DNA of 64,000 bases from Desertimonas flava. GTDB taxonomy: Bacteria > Actinomycetota > Acidimicrobiia > Acidimicrobiales > Ilumatobacteraceae. Location: the NCBI RefSeq assembly GCF_003426815.1, contig NZ_QKYK01000002.1, positions 186,001 to 250,000 on the forward strand, given 5' to 3'. Made by a program: the position numbers and the translations under genes. Under the pieces are notes generated by a model. It searched no databases and was not told where the DNA came from. It worked only from the letters and a program-made list of their open reading frames with translations. Of the stretch, positions 1-7,542 are shown piece after piece. Position 1 is the stretch's first letter, and every line of letters starts with the position of its first letter.

Positions 1-30
1 AGGCTGAGTGTCACGGCGCCGGGTGCGGCG

Positions 31-1509
31 TCACGCCGACTCGCCCTCGAGCGTCAGCTCGAACGCGTCGGTGTCGGTCGGCGGCGTGGCGTCGGTCGCC
101 GCCGTCGGCCCGGTCGACTCGGCGACCTCCTCGGACCGTCGCCGCAACCGTCGGGCGATGTTCGTCAGCCGCCCAGGACGGCGCTCGGGCCATGCGGACA
201 GGGCGGGTAGCAGTGGCGACAGCTGCCGCCGGGTGATGACGCCCTTCCACACCCCGACCCCGTAGGAGAAGTCGTCGAGCAGGCGGGCCGGACCGCCGTG
301 GATCATCGCCGGCACGATGGCGGCGGCGGCCAAGCGTCGAGCCCGGCGTGAACCGAGGGCGCCGAGACCCACGACGGGCAGCCAGGTACGCCGCACGGCC
401 GCGGCGAGCGAGCCTCCGGCGGCCAGATGGCCGGTGCCGGCGAGCCGGAGCGATTCGGTGGCGGGCACGCCGCGCAGCTTGGGGATGAGCGCCAGCGCCG
501 TCCCGCCGGCCACGCCGGCGGCCGACACCATGTGCCCACTGGCGGCCAGGCCCCACACCCCGAGGCTCCAGGGGCTCATGCGCACCGGGGCGACGGCACT
601 GCCGTGACGCGTGCCGAGCGCGGCTGCCGACTCGCCGTAGGCGATGCGCTGCTCGGACAGCTCCTTCCAGGTGCGCCGCGGCCGGTGCTCGACGACGACG
701 GCGGGTTCGTAGCGCCCGATCCATCCGGCGTCGGTCATCCGCCAGACGGCGTCGACGTCCTCACCGACGCGCAGGTCGGCGTCGAACCCGTCGATCTCGC
801 GCAGCGCGGCCATGCGCACCACCAGCACGGCGGCAGGGACGTAGGCGACCCGTGACCCGCGCTCGATCCGGGCCGGATCGGGACCGAGATCGAGGGGGGA
901 ATGCCGCTCCTCGTAGCGGGCGACCGCCACGTCGGCGCCTTCGAGCGCCGGTCCGCTCGCCACACGTGGCGCGACGAAGCCCACGGCGTCGTCGTCGAAG
1001 TGGGCGACGAGGCGTTCGAGCCACCCGCTGTGGAGCTCGACGTCGCTGTCGACGAAGGCCACCAGCGGGGTCTGCACGCCGCGGTAGCCGGCGTTGCGGG
1101 CGGCGGCGGGGCCACCGTTGTGGCGGAGGCGGACGACGTGGGCCCCGCGGACCCCGGTGATCGGCGACTCCGACCCGTCGTCGACGAACACCACGCCGGC
1201 CGTGTCGGCACAGTGACGCAGCAGCTCGTAGAGCCGCGCCGGCTCGTCCTCGTGGGTGGGGATCACCACCGTGACGTCGGAGATCCCGAAGCGGTGGGGG
1301 GTGTCGGGATCGACCGTCGGATGAATGGCCCCGGCGGCGAGGAGCCGCTCGGTGAGCGTGGAGGGTTCGACCGGGTCGCCGGCGGCGATGCGGTCGAAGA
1401 TCGCCCGTCCGGCGGCCGTGAGCCGGAACAGGCGCAGGGGCGACCCGCCGATGACGGTGGTGCCGTCGCCGACCGTGCGGGTCGTCGGGTCGAGGGAGAA
1501 GCGGTTCAT
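31..1509 (-). CDS. mftF: Mycofactocin system glycosyltransferase MftF
   Basis: Family 2 glycosyltransferase of 492 residues. It is expected to glycosylate the peptide-derived redox cofactor mycofactocin in the cytoplasm, near the membrane. The N-terminal ~75 residues form the small mycofactocin-associated region (start MNRFSLDPTTR). The GT-A fold begins near residue 78 with VTVVIPTHEDEPARL, followed by VVFVDDGSESP and VAFVDSDVELHSGWL, the nucleotide-sugar and metal-binding DxD region. FDADLRVGEDVDAVWRM carries the ED acceptor or base motif. A hydrophobic C-terminal third suggests membrane association. The ATG overlaps the stop of mftE by 4 bp (ATGA), so the two are translationally coupled. 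Family assignment rests on the fold motifs plus the adjacent MftE-type creatininase; confidence is high. Confidence 0.9.
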   Translation of the reverse strand: MNRFSLDPTTRTVGDGTTVIGGSPLRLFRLTAAGRAIFDRIAAGDPVEPSTLTERLLAAGAIHPTVDPDTPHRFGISDVTVVIPTHEDEPARLYELLRHCADTAGVVFVDDGSESPITGVRGAHVVRLRHNGGPAAARNAGYRGVQTPLVAFVDSDVELHSGWLERLVAHFDDDAVGFVAPRVASGPALEGADVAVARYEERHSPLDLGPDPARIERGSRVAYVPAAVLVVRMAALREIDGFDADLRVGEDVDAVWRMTDAGWIGRYEPAVVVEHRPRRTWKELSEQRIAYGESAAALGTRHGSAVAPVRMSPWSLGVWGLAASGHMVSAAGVAGGTALALIPKLRGVPATESLRLAGTGHLAAGGSLAAAVRRTWLPVVGLGALGSRRARRLAAAAIVPAMIHGGPARLLDDFSYGVGVWKGVITRRQLSPLLPALSAWPERRPGRLTNIARRLRRRSEEVAESTGPTAATDATPPTDTDAFELTLEGESA

Positions 1510-2198
1510 CGTGGAGGCAGCGGCCAGTCGACCCGGATCGCCTCTTCAACGGTGGCGACGAGATCGACGGTGATCTTGTCGAGCAGGGATGTGCCCGCGC
1601 TCAGTGTGGCATCCCGGGGGTCCCCGAGTACACCGTTCGCGCTGACCGCAGCCACCCCACCCGCCCTGAGCTGGGGCGCGAGCGCGGCGAGCGATTCGGT
1701 GTTGCCCATTTCCAGTCGGTCAGTGACCACGAGCTCGGGTCGCAGGGCGAGCATCAGCGACGTCTCGACCGTCCCGGCGTGGGCGTCTCCGCCGGCGATC
1801 TGCGGCCACCAGGACACGACCCGCCGACCCTCGGCCTCGATGGTGGCGACCGCCCGCTGCACGGCGGCCGCATTGCCGCCGTGGCCGTTGACCAACACGA
1901 GCCCGGCGGCCCAGTCGGCGGAGCGGGCCAGCTCGATCAGCACCATGGTCGTCACCTCGGTGCCGAGCGACAGGGTCCCGGGGAATCCGGCGTGCTCGCC
2001 ACTGGCCGACACGGTGATCGTCGGGCCGACGAGGATCTCCGGGATCCGTTCGGCGAGACGCTCGGCGAGCGCTTCGGCGATCATCGTGTCGGTGCCGAGC
2101 GGGAGATGCGGTCCGTGTTGTTCGCACGAGCCGACGGGAATCGCCAGGACGGGTGGCCGGGATGCGACGTCGGCGCTCGAACGCTCGACGAGCTTCAT
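1506..2198 (-). CDS. mftE: Mycofactocin system creatininase-family peptidase MftE
   Basis: Creatininase-family metal-dependent amidohydrolase of 230 residues. In the mycofactocin pathway MftE cleaves the modified precursor MftA to release the C-terminal Val-Tyr-derived core. Metal-ligand motifs are visible: GSCEQHGPHLPLGTDT near residues 23-38 (Glu, His, Asp), LVNGHGGN near residues 100-107, and GDAHAGTVETS near residues 135-145 with the conserved Glu. The start at 2198 is chosen because its ATG overlaps the stop of the upstream DedA gene (ATGA). The longer open frame upstream is only the shadow of that gene. Its stop in turn overlaps the mftF start. The radical SAM gene mftC and mftA/B/D are not in this window and probably lie elsewhere. 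Confidence 0.9.
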   Translation of the reverse strand: MKLVERSSADVASRPPVLAIPVGSCEQHGPHLPLGTDTMIAEALAERLAERIPEILVGPTITVSASGEHAGFPGTLSLGTEVTTMVLIELARSADWAAGLVLVNGHGGNAAAVQRAVATIEAEGRRVVSWWPQIAGGDAHAGTVETSLMLALRPELVVTDRLEMGNTESLAALAPQLRAGGVAAVSANGVLGDPRDATLSAGTSLLDKITVDLVATVEEAIRVDWPLPPR

Positions 2199-2845
2199 TC
2201 TGCCGAGGCGTCGGCGACCGCCGGTGGAGCAGCCTCCTTGCCCCTGTTGCGGACATGGCGGACGACCTCGATGACGACGGTGACGGCGATCGCCGAGCCG
2301 AACGCAACCAGGAAGGCGGCCGTGTGGTTGTCCTTGAACGTCTCCTTGCCGATCGCGCCGAGCAGCGACGCGTAGGTCGCCCAGATGATCGCCGCCGCGG
2401 CGATCCAGCCGGCGAACCACCGCCGCGGCTGTCGCGTGACACCGGACGTGATCGTCAGTGCGGTACGCCCGCCGGGGATGAAGCGGGCGGTGATGAGCAG
2501 GGGACCGCCGCGGGCACGGATCTGCGCCCGCGCCCATTCGAGACGCTCGCCGAACTTCGGGCGGCGGCCGGCGTACCGCTGCACCCGGTCGCTGAACCTC
2601 TTCCCGATCTCGTAGGCCATGTTGTCGCCGAGGAAGGCACCGAGTGCGCCGGCGAGAATGACGAGCGGGAGCCGGCCACCGAGGCCGGCGGCGATGCCGC
2701 CGAGGATCACGGTCGTCTCGCTCGGCACGACCGGGACCACCGAGTCGAGCAGGGCGACAGCGAAGATGACGAAGAGGAACCACCAGTTGCTCGCGACGTC
2801 GTCGAGCCACTCGGTGAAGTCGGAGATCACGCTGGCCAACACCAT
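2195..2845 (-). CDS. DedA family membrane protein
   Basis: Integral membrane protein of 216 residues in the DedA/SNARE-associated family, whose members act in lipid-carrier recycling and membrane homeostasis. Visible family features are the N-terminal hydrophobic segment FLFVIFAVALLDSVVPVVPS, the AGALGAFLGDNMAYEIG segment, and ARFIPGGRTALTITSG, the conserved F-[IV]-P-x-[GA]-R region of DedA proteins. Several hydrophobic helices follow, with a basic C-terminal tail. The start MVLASVISD is preferred over a longer frame reaching 3061, because that extension runs through an intergenic repeat and is Arg/Pro-rich. The 4-bp overlap with mftE suggests co-transcription with the mycofactocin genes. Confidence 0.82.
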   Translation of the reverse strand: MVLASVISDFTEWLDDVASNWWFLFVIFAVALLDSVVPVVPSETTVILGGIAAGLGGRLPLVILAGALGAFLGDNMAYEIGKRFSDRVQRYAGRRPKFGERLEWARAQIRARGGPLLITARFIPGGRTALTITSGVTRQPRRWFAGWIAAAAIIWATYASLLGAIGKETFKDNHTAAFLVAFGSAIAVTVVIEVVRHVRNRGKEAAPPAVADASAE

Positions 2846-2934
2846 GATCGTCCGGACGCTATCGGCGGCGGGCCCTCGTCCCCGGTGATACGGCCGGCGG
2901 CGACGGGCGTACAGTCGGGCCATGAGATCGCACC

Positions 2935-3065
2935 AGCGAGCGGAGCGAGCATCCCGCGGCACTCGCGGTCGAGATGTGCGGAGCGCTGGCGGAGCATGCC
3001 GCCCTCGCGGCCTGCGCGGCCGGGGAACGCCATGAACGGCCTGCGTGGCCGGGGAACGCAATGAA
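2935..3065 (+). repeat. Intergenic repeat carrying a tandem ribosome-binding-site unit
   Basis: The gap between dedA and the ferredoxin gene holds a composite repeat. At 2935-2959 lies an AGCGAGCGGAGCGAGC block followed by TCCCG. At 3008-3036 and 3037-3065 two tandem 29-bp units differ at only two positions; each has the form CGGCCTGCNNGGCCGGGGAA then CGCNATGAA. The second unit supplies the GGGGAA Shine-Dalgarno sequence and the ATG of the ferredoxin gene. The same two blocks recur upstream of sdhB (55097-55121 and 55138-55167). Confidence 0.8.
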
Positions 3066-3258
3066 GGTCGCCGTCGACACCGAGAAGTGCCAGGGTCACA
3101 ACCGTTGCTATGCGCTGGCTCCAGAGCTGTTCGACGTCGACGACTACGGGCAGGCGGTCGTCATCGGCACGGGTGAGGTGCCCCCTGGCCTCGAGGACAA
3201 GGCCCGTCTCGCCGCCGCCAACTGCCCGGAGTTCGCCGTCGTGATCGAGGAGCAGTGA
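3061..3258 (+). CDS. Small ferredoxin, 3Fe-4S or 4Fe-4S, P450 partner
   Basis: Ferredoxin of 65 residues predicted to pass electrons to the cytochrome P450 encoded immediately downstream. The cluster-binding pattern is CQGHNRC near residues 10-16, with His in place of the central Cys, plus a distal CP pair near the C terminus (AAANCPEFAV). This three-cysteine CxxHxxC...CP arrangement is typical of actinobacterial single-cluster ferredoxins next to P450 genes. The start MKVAVDTEK has a GGGGAA ribosome-binding site inside the repeat described above; a longer frame from 2974 is only repeat sequence. Only one base separates its stop from the GTG of the P450 gene. Confidence 0.88.
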   Translation: MKVAVDTEKCQGHNRCYALAPELFDVDDYGQAVVIGTGEVPPGLEDKARLAAANCPEFAVVIEEQ

Positions 3259-3259
3259 C

Positions 3260-4486
3260 GTGACATCGATGTACGGACCGGTCGAGGACTGGGCGACCGA
3301 CTTCGATCACGCCGACCCCGACTACAACCGGCAGGCGCACGACGTCTGGCGGCGACTCGTCGACGGCGGTTGTCCCATCGCCCACACCGACCGCTACGGC
3401 GGCATGTGGGCCCCGCTGACTCACGAACTGGTCTCGGAGATCGCCTACGACACCGACCACTTCACGAGCAGGGCCGTCGTGGTCTCGACCGCCGAGGAGA
3501 TCGAGGCCGAGGCGCCCATCGGCGGGGCACCACCGATCACCAGCGATCCGCCGTTCCACCATCACGCCCGCCGCCTGCTGCTGCCTCCGTTCGCGCCGAA
3601 GCAGATCGAGCCCTGGGAGCCCGAGGTCCGCCGGCTGTGCCGCGAGCGGCTCGACGACGCCCTGGCCGACGGCGCCACCACCATCGACGCCGCCACGCAG
3701 TACGCGCAGCACATCCCCACCGCGGTGATCGGCCGCATGCTCGGGCTTCCCGAGGGCGACGACGACCTGTTCCGCCGGTTCGTGCACAATCTGCTGGAGA
3801 ACGTCAACCAGCCGCCGGAGGTGCGCCAGGGGTACTTCGACGAGCTCGACGCCTATCTCGACGTGCAGGTGGCCGCGCACGTCGAGCATCCGGACGGCGG
3901 GCTGATCAACTACCTCCTCGACGTCGAGCTGTTCGGCGAGCCGCTCAGCGCCGACCACGTACGCGGCTCGATCGTGCTGCTGCTCCTCGCCGGCATCGAC
4001 ACCACGTGGAGCGCCATCGGTTCCAGCCTGTGGCACCTCGCCACCCACCCCGACGACCGCAAGCGGCTGGTGGCCGAGCCCGAGCTGATGCCCATGGCCA
4101 TCGAGGAGCTCCTCCGGGCCTATGCCCCGGTGACGATGGCCCGCATGGTCGCCAAGGATCACGACTTCCACGGCTGCCCGATGAAGGTCGACGACTGGGT
4201 CCTGCTGCCGTTCCCGGCGGCCAACCGCGACCCGACGGTGTTCGATCGCGCCGACGAGGTGGTGATCGACCGCGCCGAGAACCGTCACGCCGCGTTCGGG
4301 CTCGGTATCCACCGCTGTCTGGGCTCCAATCTCGCCCGCCTGGAACTGCGCGTGGCCGTCGAGGAGTTCCTCGCCCGCATTCCGGACTTCGAGCTCGACG
4401 ACCCGGCCGGCGACGGTGTCATCTGGAGCGCCGGCCAGATCCGTGGGCCGCGACGGCTCCCGCTGCGGGTCCTCGCGCCAGCCTGA
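3260..4486 (+). CDS. Cytochrome P450
   Basis: Cytosolic heme-thiolate monooxygenase of 408 residues, the normal length for a soluble bacterial class I P450. The I-helix oxygen-activation motif is LLLLAGIDTTWS, the K-helix ExxR is EELLRAY, and the heme loop is FGLGIHRCLGSNLARLE with the proximal Cys at residue 353. The I-helix has the usual acid-alcohol pair (Asp-Thr). The GTG at 3260 directly follows the ferredoxin gene; an in-frame ATG at 3269 is an alternative start. Co-translation with the ferredoxin indicates its redox partner. The substrate cannot be inferred. Divergent placement from mftE/mftF is suggestive of a shared redox theme but is not proof. Confidence 0.92.
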   Translation: MTSMYGPVEDWATDFDHADPDYNRQAHDVWRRLVDGGCPIAHTDRYGGMWAPLTHELVSEIAYDTDHFTSRAVVVSTAEEIEAEAPIGGAPPITSDPPFHHHARRLLLPPFAPKQIEPWEPEVRRLCRERLDDALADGATTIDAATQYAQHIPTAVIGRMLGLPEGDDDLFRRFVHNLLENVNQPPEVRQGYFDELDAYLDVQVAAHVEHPDGGLINYLLDVELFGEPLSADHVRGSIVLLLLAGIDTTWSAIGSSLWHLATHPDDRKRLVAEPELMPMAIEELLRAYAPVTMARMVAKDHDFHGCPMKVDDWVLLPFPAANRDPTVFDRADEVVIDRAENRHAAFGLGIHRCLGSNLARLELRVAVEEFLARIPDFELDDPAGDGVIWSAGQIRGPRRLPLRVLAPA

Positions 4487-4535
4487 GGAGCAAATCGATG
4501 AGGGTTGCCGGCGTCGCTCTCGCCCCGGGGCGTTC

Positions 4536-5303
4536 TCAACCGATGTCGGGAGAGCGGGCGAGCAACGAGCGGTAGATCGGCTCGAAGCTCGAGGTGCAGT
4601 GGTCCTCCGAGCCGGCGAGGGCCGACGCCACCTCATGGCGGACGCGCCGTGGAGTGCCGGCCTGCTCGGCGAGGATCTGGACCCGCACGGAGCGATCGAA
4701 GATCATGAAGCGGTAGGCGGCCGAGCCCACCGTCCGGCCGACGGTGAGCAGGCCGTGGTTGGCGAGGACGACGGCGATGTTGGTTCCCCCGACCGCGGCG
4801 GCCACCTTGCCGGCCTCGTCGCCCCCGGAGAACGGCCCGTCGTAGTCCTCGAACACCGAGTGACAGCCGTAGAAGATGCACGCCTCCTGGTTGATCGGAT
4901 CGAGCAGGCGACCGACCGCCGCCCATGCCTTGGTCGCGACGGGGTGGGCGTGCATCGCACTGTTGACATCGGGGCACGCGCCGTAGACGGCGGCGTGGAG
5001 ACGCCACGCCGACGGGCTGGGTGCCCCGTCACCCCCACCCACCGCGTTGCCAACCCGGTCGGAGAGTACGAGGTCGGCCGCGGTGATCAGCTCGAACGGC
5101 ACGCCGTCGGGATTGATCCAGAACAGCTCCGGATCGAGCGGGTCACGGACGCTCAGATGCCCGGCTGCGCCCTCGTCGAAGTCGAGCTCGTGGAACATGC
5201 GCAAGGCCGCCGCCAAGCGACGGCGCGCGTCGTCGCGTTCGGCGGAGGCGCCGAAGGCGGTCGAGGCGGAGAGGTCCGGTTGGTCGTGCAGCGTGCTGGT
5301 CAT
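4536..5303 (-). CDS. Class II aldolase/adducin family protein
   Basis: Protein of 255 residues in the class II aldolase/adducin fold, a zinc enzyme family that includes fuculose- and ribulose-phosphate aldolases and related decarboxylases. The zinc-binding HxH is visible in MHAHPVATKAWAA, and the third His in VLANHGLLTVG. The N-terminal GAAGHLSVRDP segment is the usual phosphate or substrate loop. The start at 5303 has an AGGAGG ribosome-binding site six bases upstream on this strand; the longer frame extends into the neighbouring gene and is rejected. It converges with the P450 gene. The substrate is unknown. Confidence 0.85.
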   Translation of the reverse strand: MTSTLHDQPDLSASTAFGASAERDDARRRLAAALRMFHELDFDEGAAGHLSVRDPLDPELFWINPDGVPFELITAADLVLSDRVGNAVGGGDGAPSPSAWRLHAAVYGACPDVNSAMHAHPVATKAWAAVGRLLDPINQEACIFYGCHSVFEDYDGPFSGGDEAGKVAAAVGGTNIAVVLANHGLLTVGRTVGSAAYRFMIFDRSVRVQILAEQAGTPRRVRHEVASALAGSEDHCTSSFEPIYRSLLARSPDIG

Positions 5304-5347
5304 GCGTCCTCCTGCGAGCGACAGTACCGAGTGCGCGCCTGTCTGGT

Positions 5348-6301
5348 TCAGGCGACGTCGACGTGGGCCAGCACGGCCTGGATCAGCTCGGCGTCGGCCG
5401 CCAGCTCGCCGGCCGACGCGCGGCCGTCGCGGCTCGTCGTCACCACGACCGCCGCGTCGGGCCCGGCGATCGCCGCGACCGCCGCGCCCGACAGCGTCCG
5501 GGTTCCCTGCTGGCTCGCTGCCACCGCCACGTACTCGGCACCGGCGACGCTCGTGTACTCGGGGCGAGACGCGCCGAGCGGCGCCGCCTCCGACACCGTG
5601 ACGCGCTCGGCCCCCGACATCTGGTCGTCGAGGAACCGGGCGAGGACGATCCCGGCGTCGGTCGGTGAGGCATCGGCGGCGACATCGATCGCGAACAGCT
5701 CGACGATCACCGTTCCGTCGGTGAACGCCGCGTAGTCGGCGCGCTGCTCGACGACGTCCCATCCGGCGAGCGAGTCGATCGAGGCGGGGGAGAGCTCGCC
5801 GATCGACGACGCATCCGCCGTCGTCACGGCCGGGGGCGGCGGGACCAGGTCGGGCAGCTCGACGGGTGTGCTTCCGAGTGGGGGAAGCTCCGCCTCGTCG
5901 GTCGGGGAGTCGATCGAGTCGACCGGTACGACGACACCCTCGTCACCCCCTGGCTCGTCGCCCACCGGTTCGTCGCCGGTCGATCCATTCAGTGGCAACG
6001 GCGGTCGCGGTGCCGCCTCGACGACGACGGTGCCCATCGTGGGGGCGTCGGGCGAGCCGGTGGCGACGGCGGGTCCGTCGATGTCGAGTGGCGCCTCCAG
6101 GCGGTCGGACGACGGCGAGTCGTCGTTGCCGGCGACCGCCGCGACGACGAGCCCGGCGATGCCGGCGAGCATCACCGCAGCCACGACGATGGCGACGACC
6201 AGGCGCGGGCGCACCCGGCCGGGGGCACCGACGTCGCTCGTCCCGTTGACGCCGGGTGCCGGTTGCTGTGGGGGCATCGGGGGAGTGGGCGGCTGGTTCA
6301 T
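5348..6301 (-). CDS. Single-pass membrane protein with extracellular domain
   Basis: Protein of 317 residues not assigned to a named family. It has a Pro/Gln-rich cytoplasmic N terminus (about 1-30), one transmembrane helix at about 34-58 (VVAIVVAAVMLAGIAGLVVA), and an acidic Ser/Pro/Asp-rich linker to about residue 180. The C-terminal domain of about 130 residues appears folded (Ala/Val-rich) and should lie outside the cell. It is last in a three-gene operon; its ATG overlaps the stop of the zinc-ribbon membrane protein gene by 4 bp. This suggests it belongs to the same envelope-associated system. Function unknown. Confidence 0.75.
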   Translation of the reverse strand: MNQPPTPPMPPQQPAPGVNGTSDVGAPGRVRPRLVVAIVVAAVMLAGIAGLVVAAVAGNDDSPSSDRLEAPLDIDGPAVATGSPDAPTMGTVVVEAAPRPPLPLNGSTGDEPVGDEPGGDEGVVVPVDSIDSPTDEAELPPLGSTPVELPDLVPPPPAVTTADASSIGELSPASIDSLAGWDVVEQRADYAAFTDGTVIVELFAIDVAADASPTDAGIVLARFLDDQMSGAERVTVSEAAPLGASRPEYTSVAGAEYVAVAASQQGTRTLSGAAVAAIAGPDAAVVVTTSRDGRASAGELAADAELIQAVLAHVDVA

Positions 6302-7542
6302 GACGGCGCTCCCACGTTCGCTCGTACGTTGTCGTGCTGACGGCGCTTCGACGTGGCGCGCACCGACGTGCCGCACGCGCTGCAGAACAGGGCGAGCGGG
6401 GCGAGGAACATGTCGCACTCACCGCAGTGCGCTTCACCGCGTACCTCGTGGCGGTTGGGACGGCCCCGTGCTGCCTCGAGCGCCGCCTCGAGCACCCCGA
6501 GATGCAGCTTCGTGCGGAGGGTGACGATCAGCCCGCCGGCGACGACGACACCCCAGGCCAGTCCGAGGGCGGCGCCCGGCGCGCCGCCGATCTCACCCGT
6601 CACCGCCACACCCAGGCCATAGGCCAGCATCGCCGAGGCGGCCACGCCGAGGCTCGTGGCGAACCGCCGTCCGAAGCCGTCGTAGCCGGGGCCGATGCCG
6701 GAGAATCCGGCCGCCGCGATGGCGAGGGCGGTGCTGTAGACGAGCGGCTTGACGATGGCCGCGTTGGCCACGATCGACAACCACAGGGCGGCGTCGCCGC
6801 GCCCGGGGCCGCCGTCGCCGACGAGGCCGTCGATCACGCCACGATGCATCATCAGCGTCTCGCCCGCGGCGTACGCGGCGCCGGCGACGGCGCCGAACGT
6901 CAGCCCGTCGATCATGTCGTCGAACCGCGGCCGGGACGCAAGGACCAGCGGCACCGCCAGCGCCAGGACGACGGCAACGAGCGGAGCGACGACGCCGAGG
7001 ACGGCGACGGTGCGGGTGTCGAACGAGTCGCTGGACAGGCGCTCGAGGCCGACCTTGTCGGCGGCGTCGAGGAGTGTGGCGTCGATCAGCCGGATGGCGA
7101 CGGCGCCGAGGGCGCCGGCGACGGCGATGCAGCCGAGGACCACGGGCACGGGCTGGTCGTCCCACTCGTTGACGTCGTAGAGGTACAGCGTGAACACGGC
7201 GGGCACGGCGAGGGCCGCGGCGACGAGGGCGAAGGGCACCCAGCCGGCGAGCACGGCGACCAGGGGGACGACGAGGCCGGCTGCGAATGCCCACTCGTAC
7301 GCGCGCACCCCGGCGGCGTTGGACAGCGGGAGCAGGGCGGTCACCGGATTGATCGAGCGCACCCGTTCCTTGGGCCGGACCACGTAGGCGCCGGCTCGCT
7401 CGTCGCGTAGACGCCGGCGGCGGTCCTCGATCGGGCGCGCGTCGAGGTGGTCGTGGCCGCAGCGATGGCAGTAGCGAGCCGCGGCGGGCTGCGCCGACTT
7501 GCACCGGGCGCAGGTTCGGGCGTTCATCGTGGCGTCGCTCAC
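6298..7542 (-). CDS. Zinc-ribbon multi-pass membrane protein, PrsW-like
   Basis: Protein of 414 residues with a zinc ribbon at each end, CARCKSAQP...YCHRCG near the N terminus and CGECDMFLA...FCSACG near the C terminus, flanking about eight hydrophobic helices. The segment FDDMIDGLTFGAVAGAAYAA followed by GETLMM resembles the D-x-x-DG-x-x-[YF]GA...E region of PrsW-type glutamic intramembrane proteases. However, the EExxK pair normally found one helix earlier is replaced by hydrophobic residues (APLVAVVLALAVPLVL). It may therefore be a catalytically dead or strongly diverged relative. The GTG at 7542 overlaps the upstream stop (GTGA); an ATG at 7527 is the alternative. Both flanking genes overlap it, so it is the middle of a coupled operon. 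Confidence 0.75.
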   Translation of the reverse strand: MSDATMNARTCARCKSAQPAAARYCHRCGHDHLDARPIEDRRRRLRDERAGAYVVRPKERVRSINPVTALLPLSNAAGVRAYEWAFAAGLVVPLVAVLAGWVPFALVAAALAVPAVFTLYLYDVNEWDDQPVPVVLGCIAVAGALGAVAIRLIDATLLDAADKVGLERLSSDSFDTRTVAVLGVVAPLVAVVLALAVPLVLASRPRFDDMIDGLTFGAVAGAAYAAGETLMMHRGVIDGLVGDGGPGRGDAALWLSIVANAAIVKPLVYSTALAIAAAGFSGIGPGYDGFGRRFATSLGVAASAMLAYGLGVAVTGEIGGAPGAALGLAWGVVVAGGLIVTLRTKLHLGVLEAALEAARGRPNRHEVRGEAHCGECDMFLAPLALFCSACGTSVRATSKRRQHDNVRANVGAPS

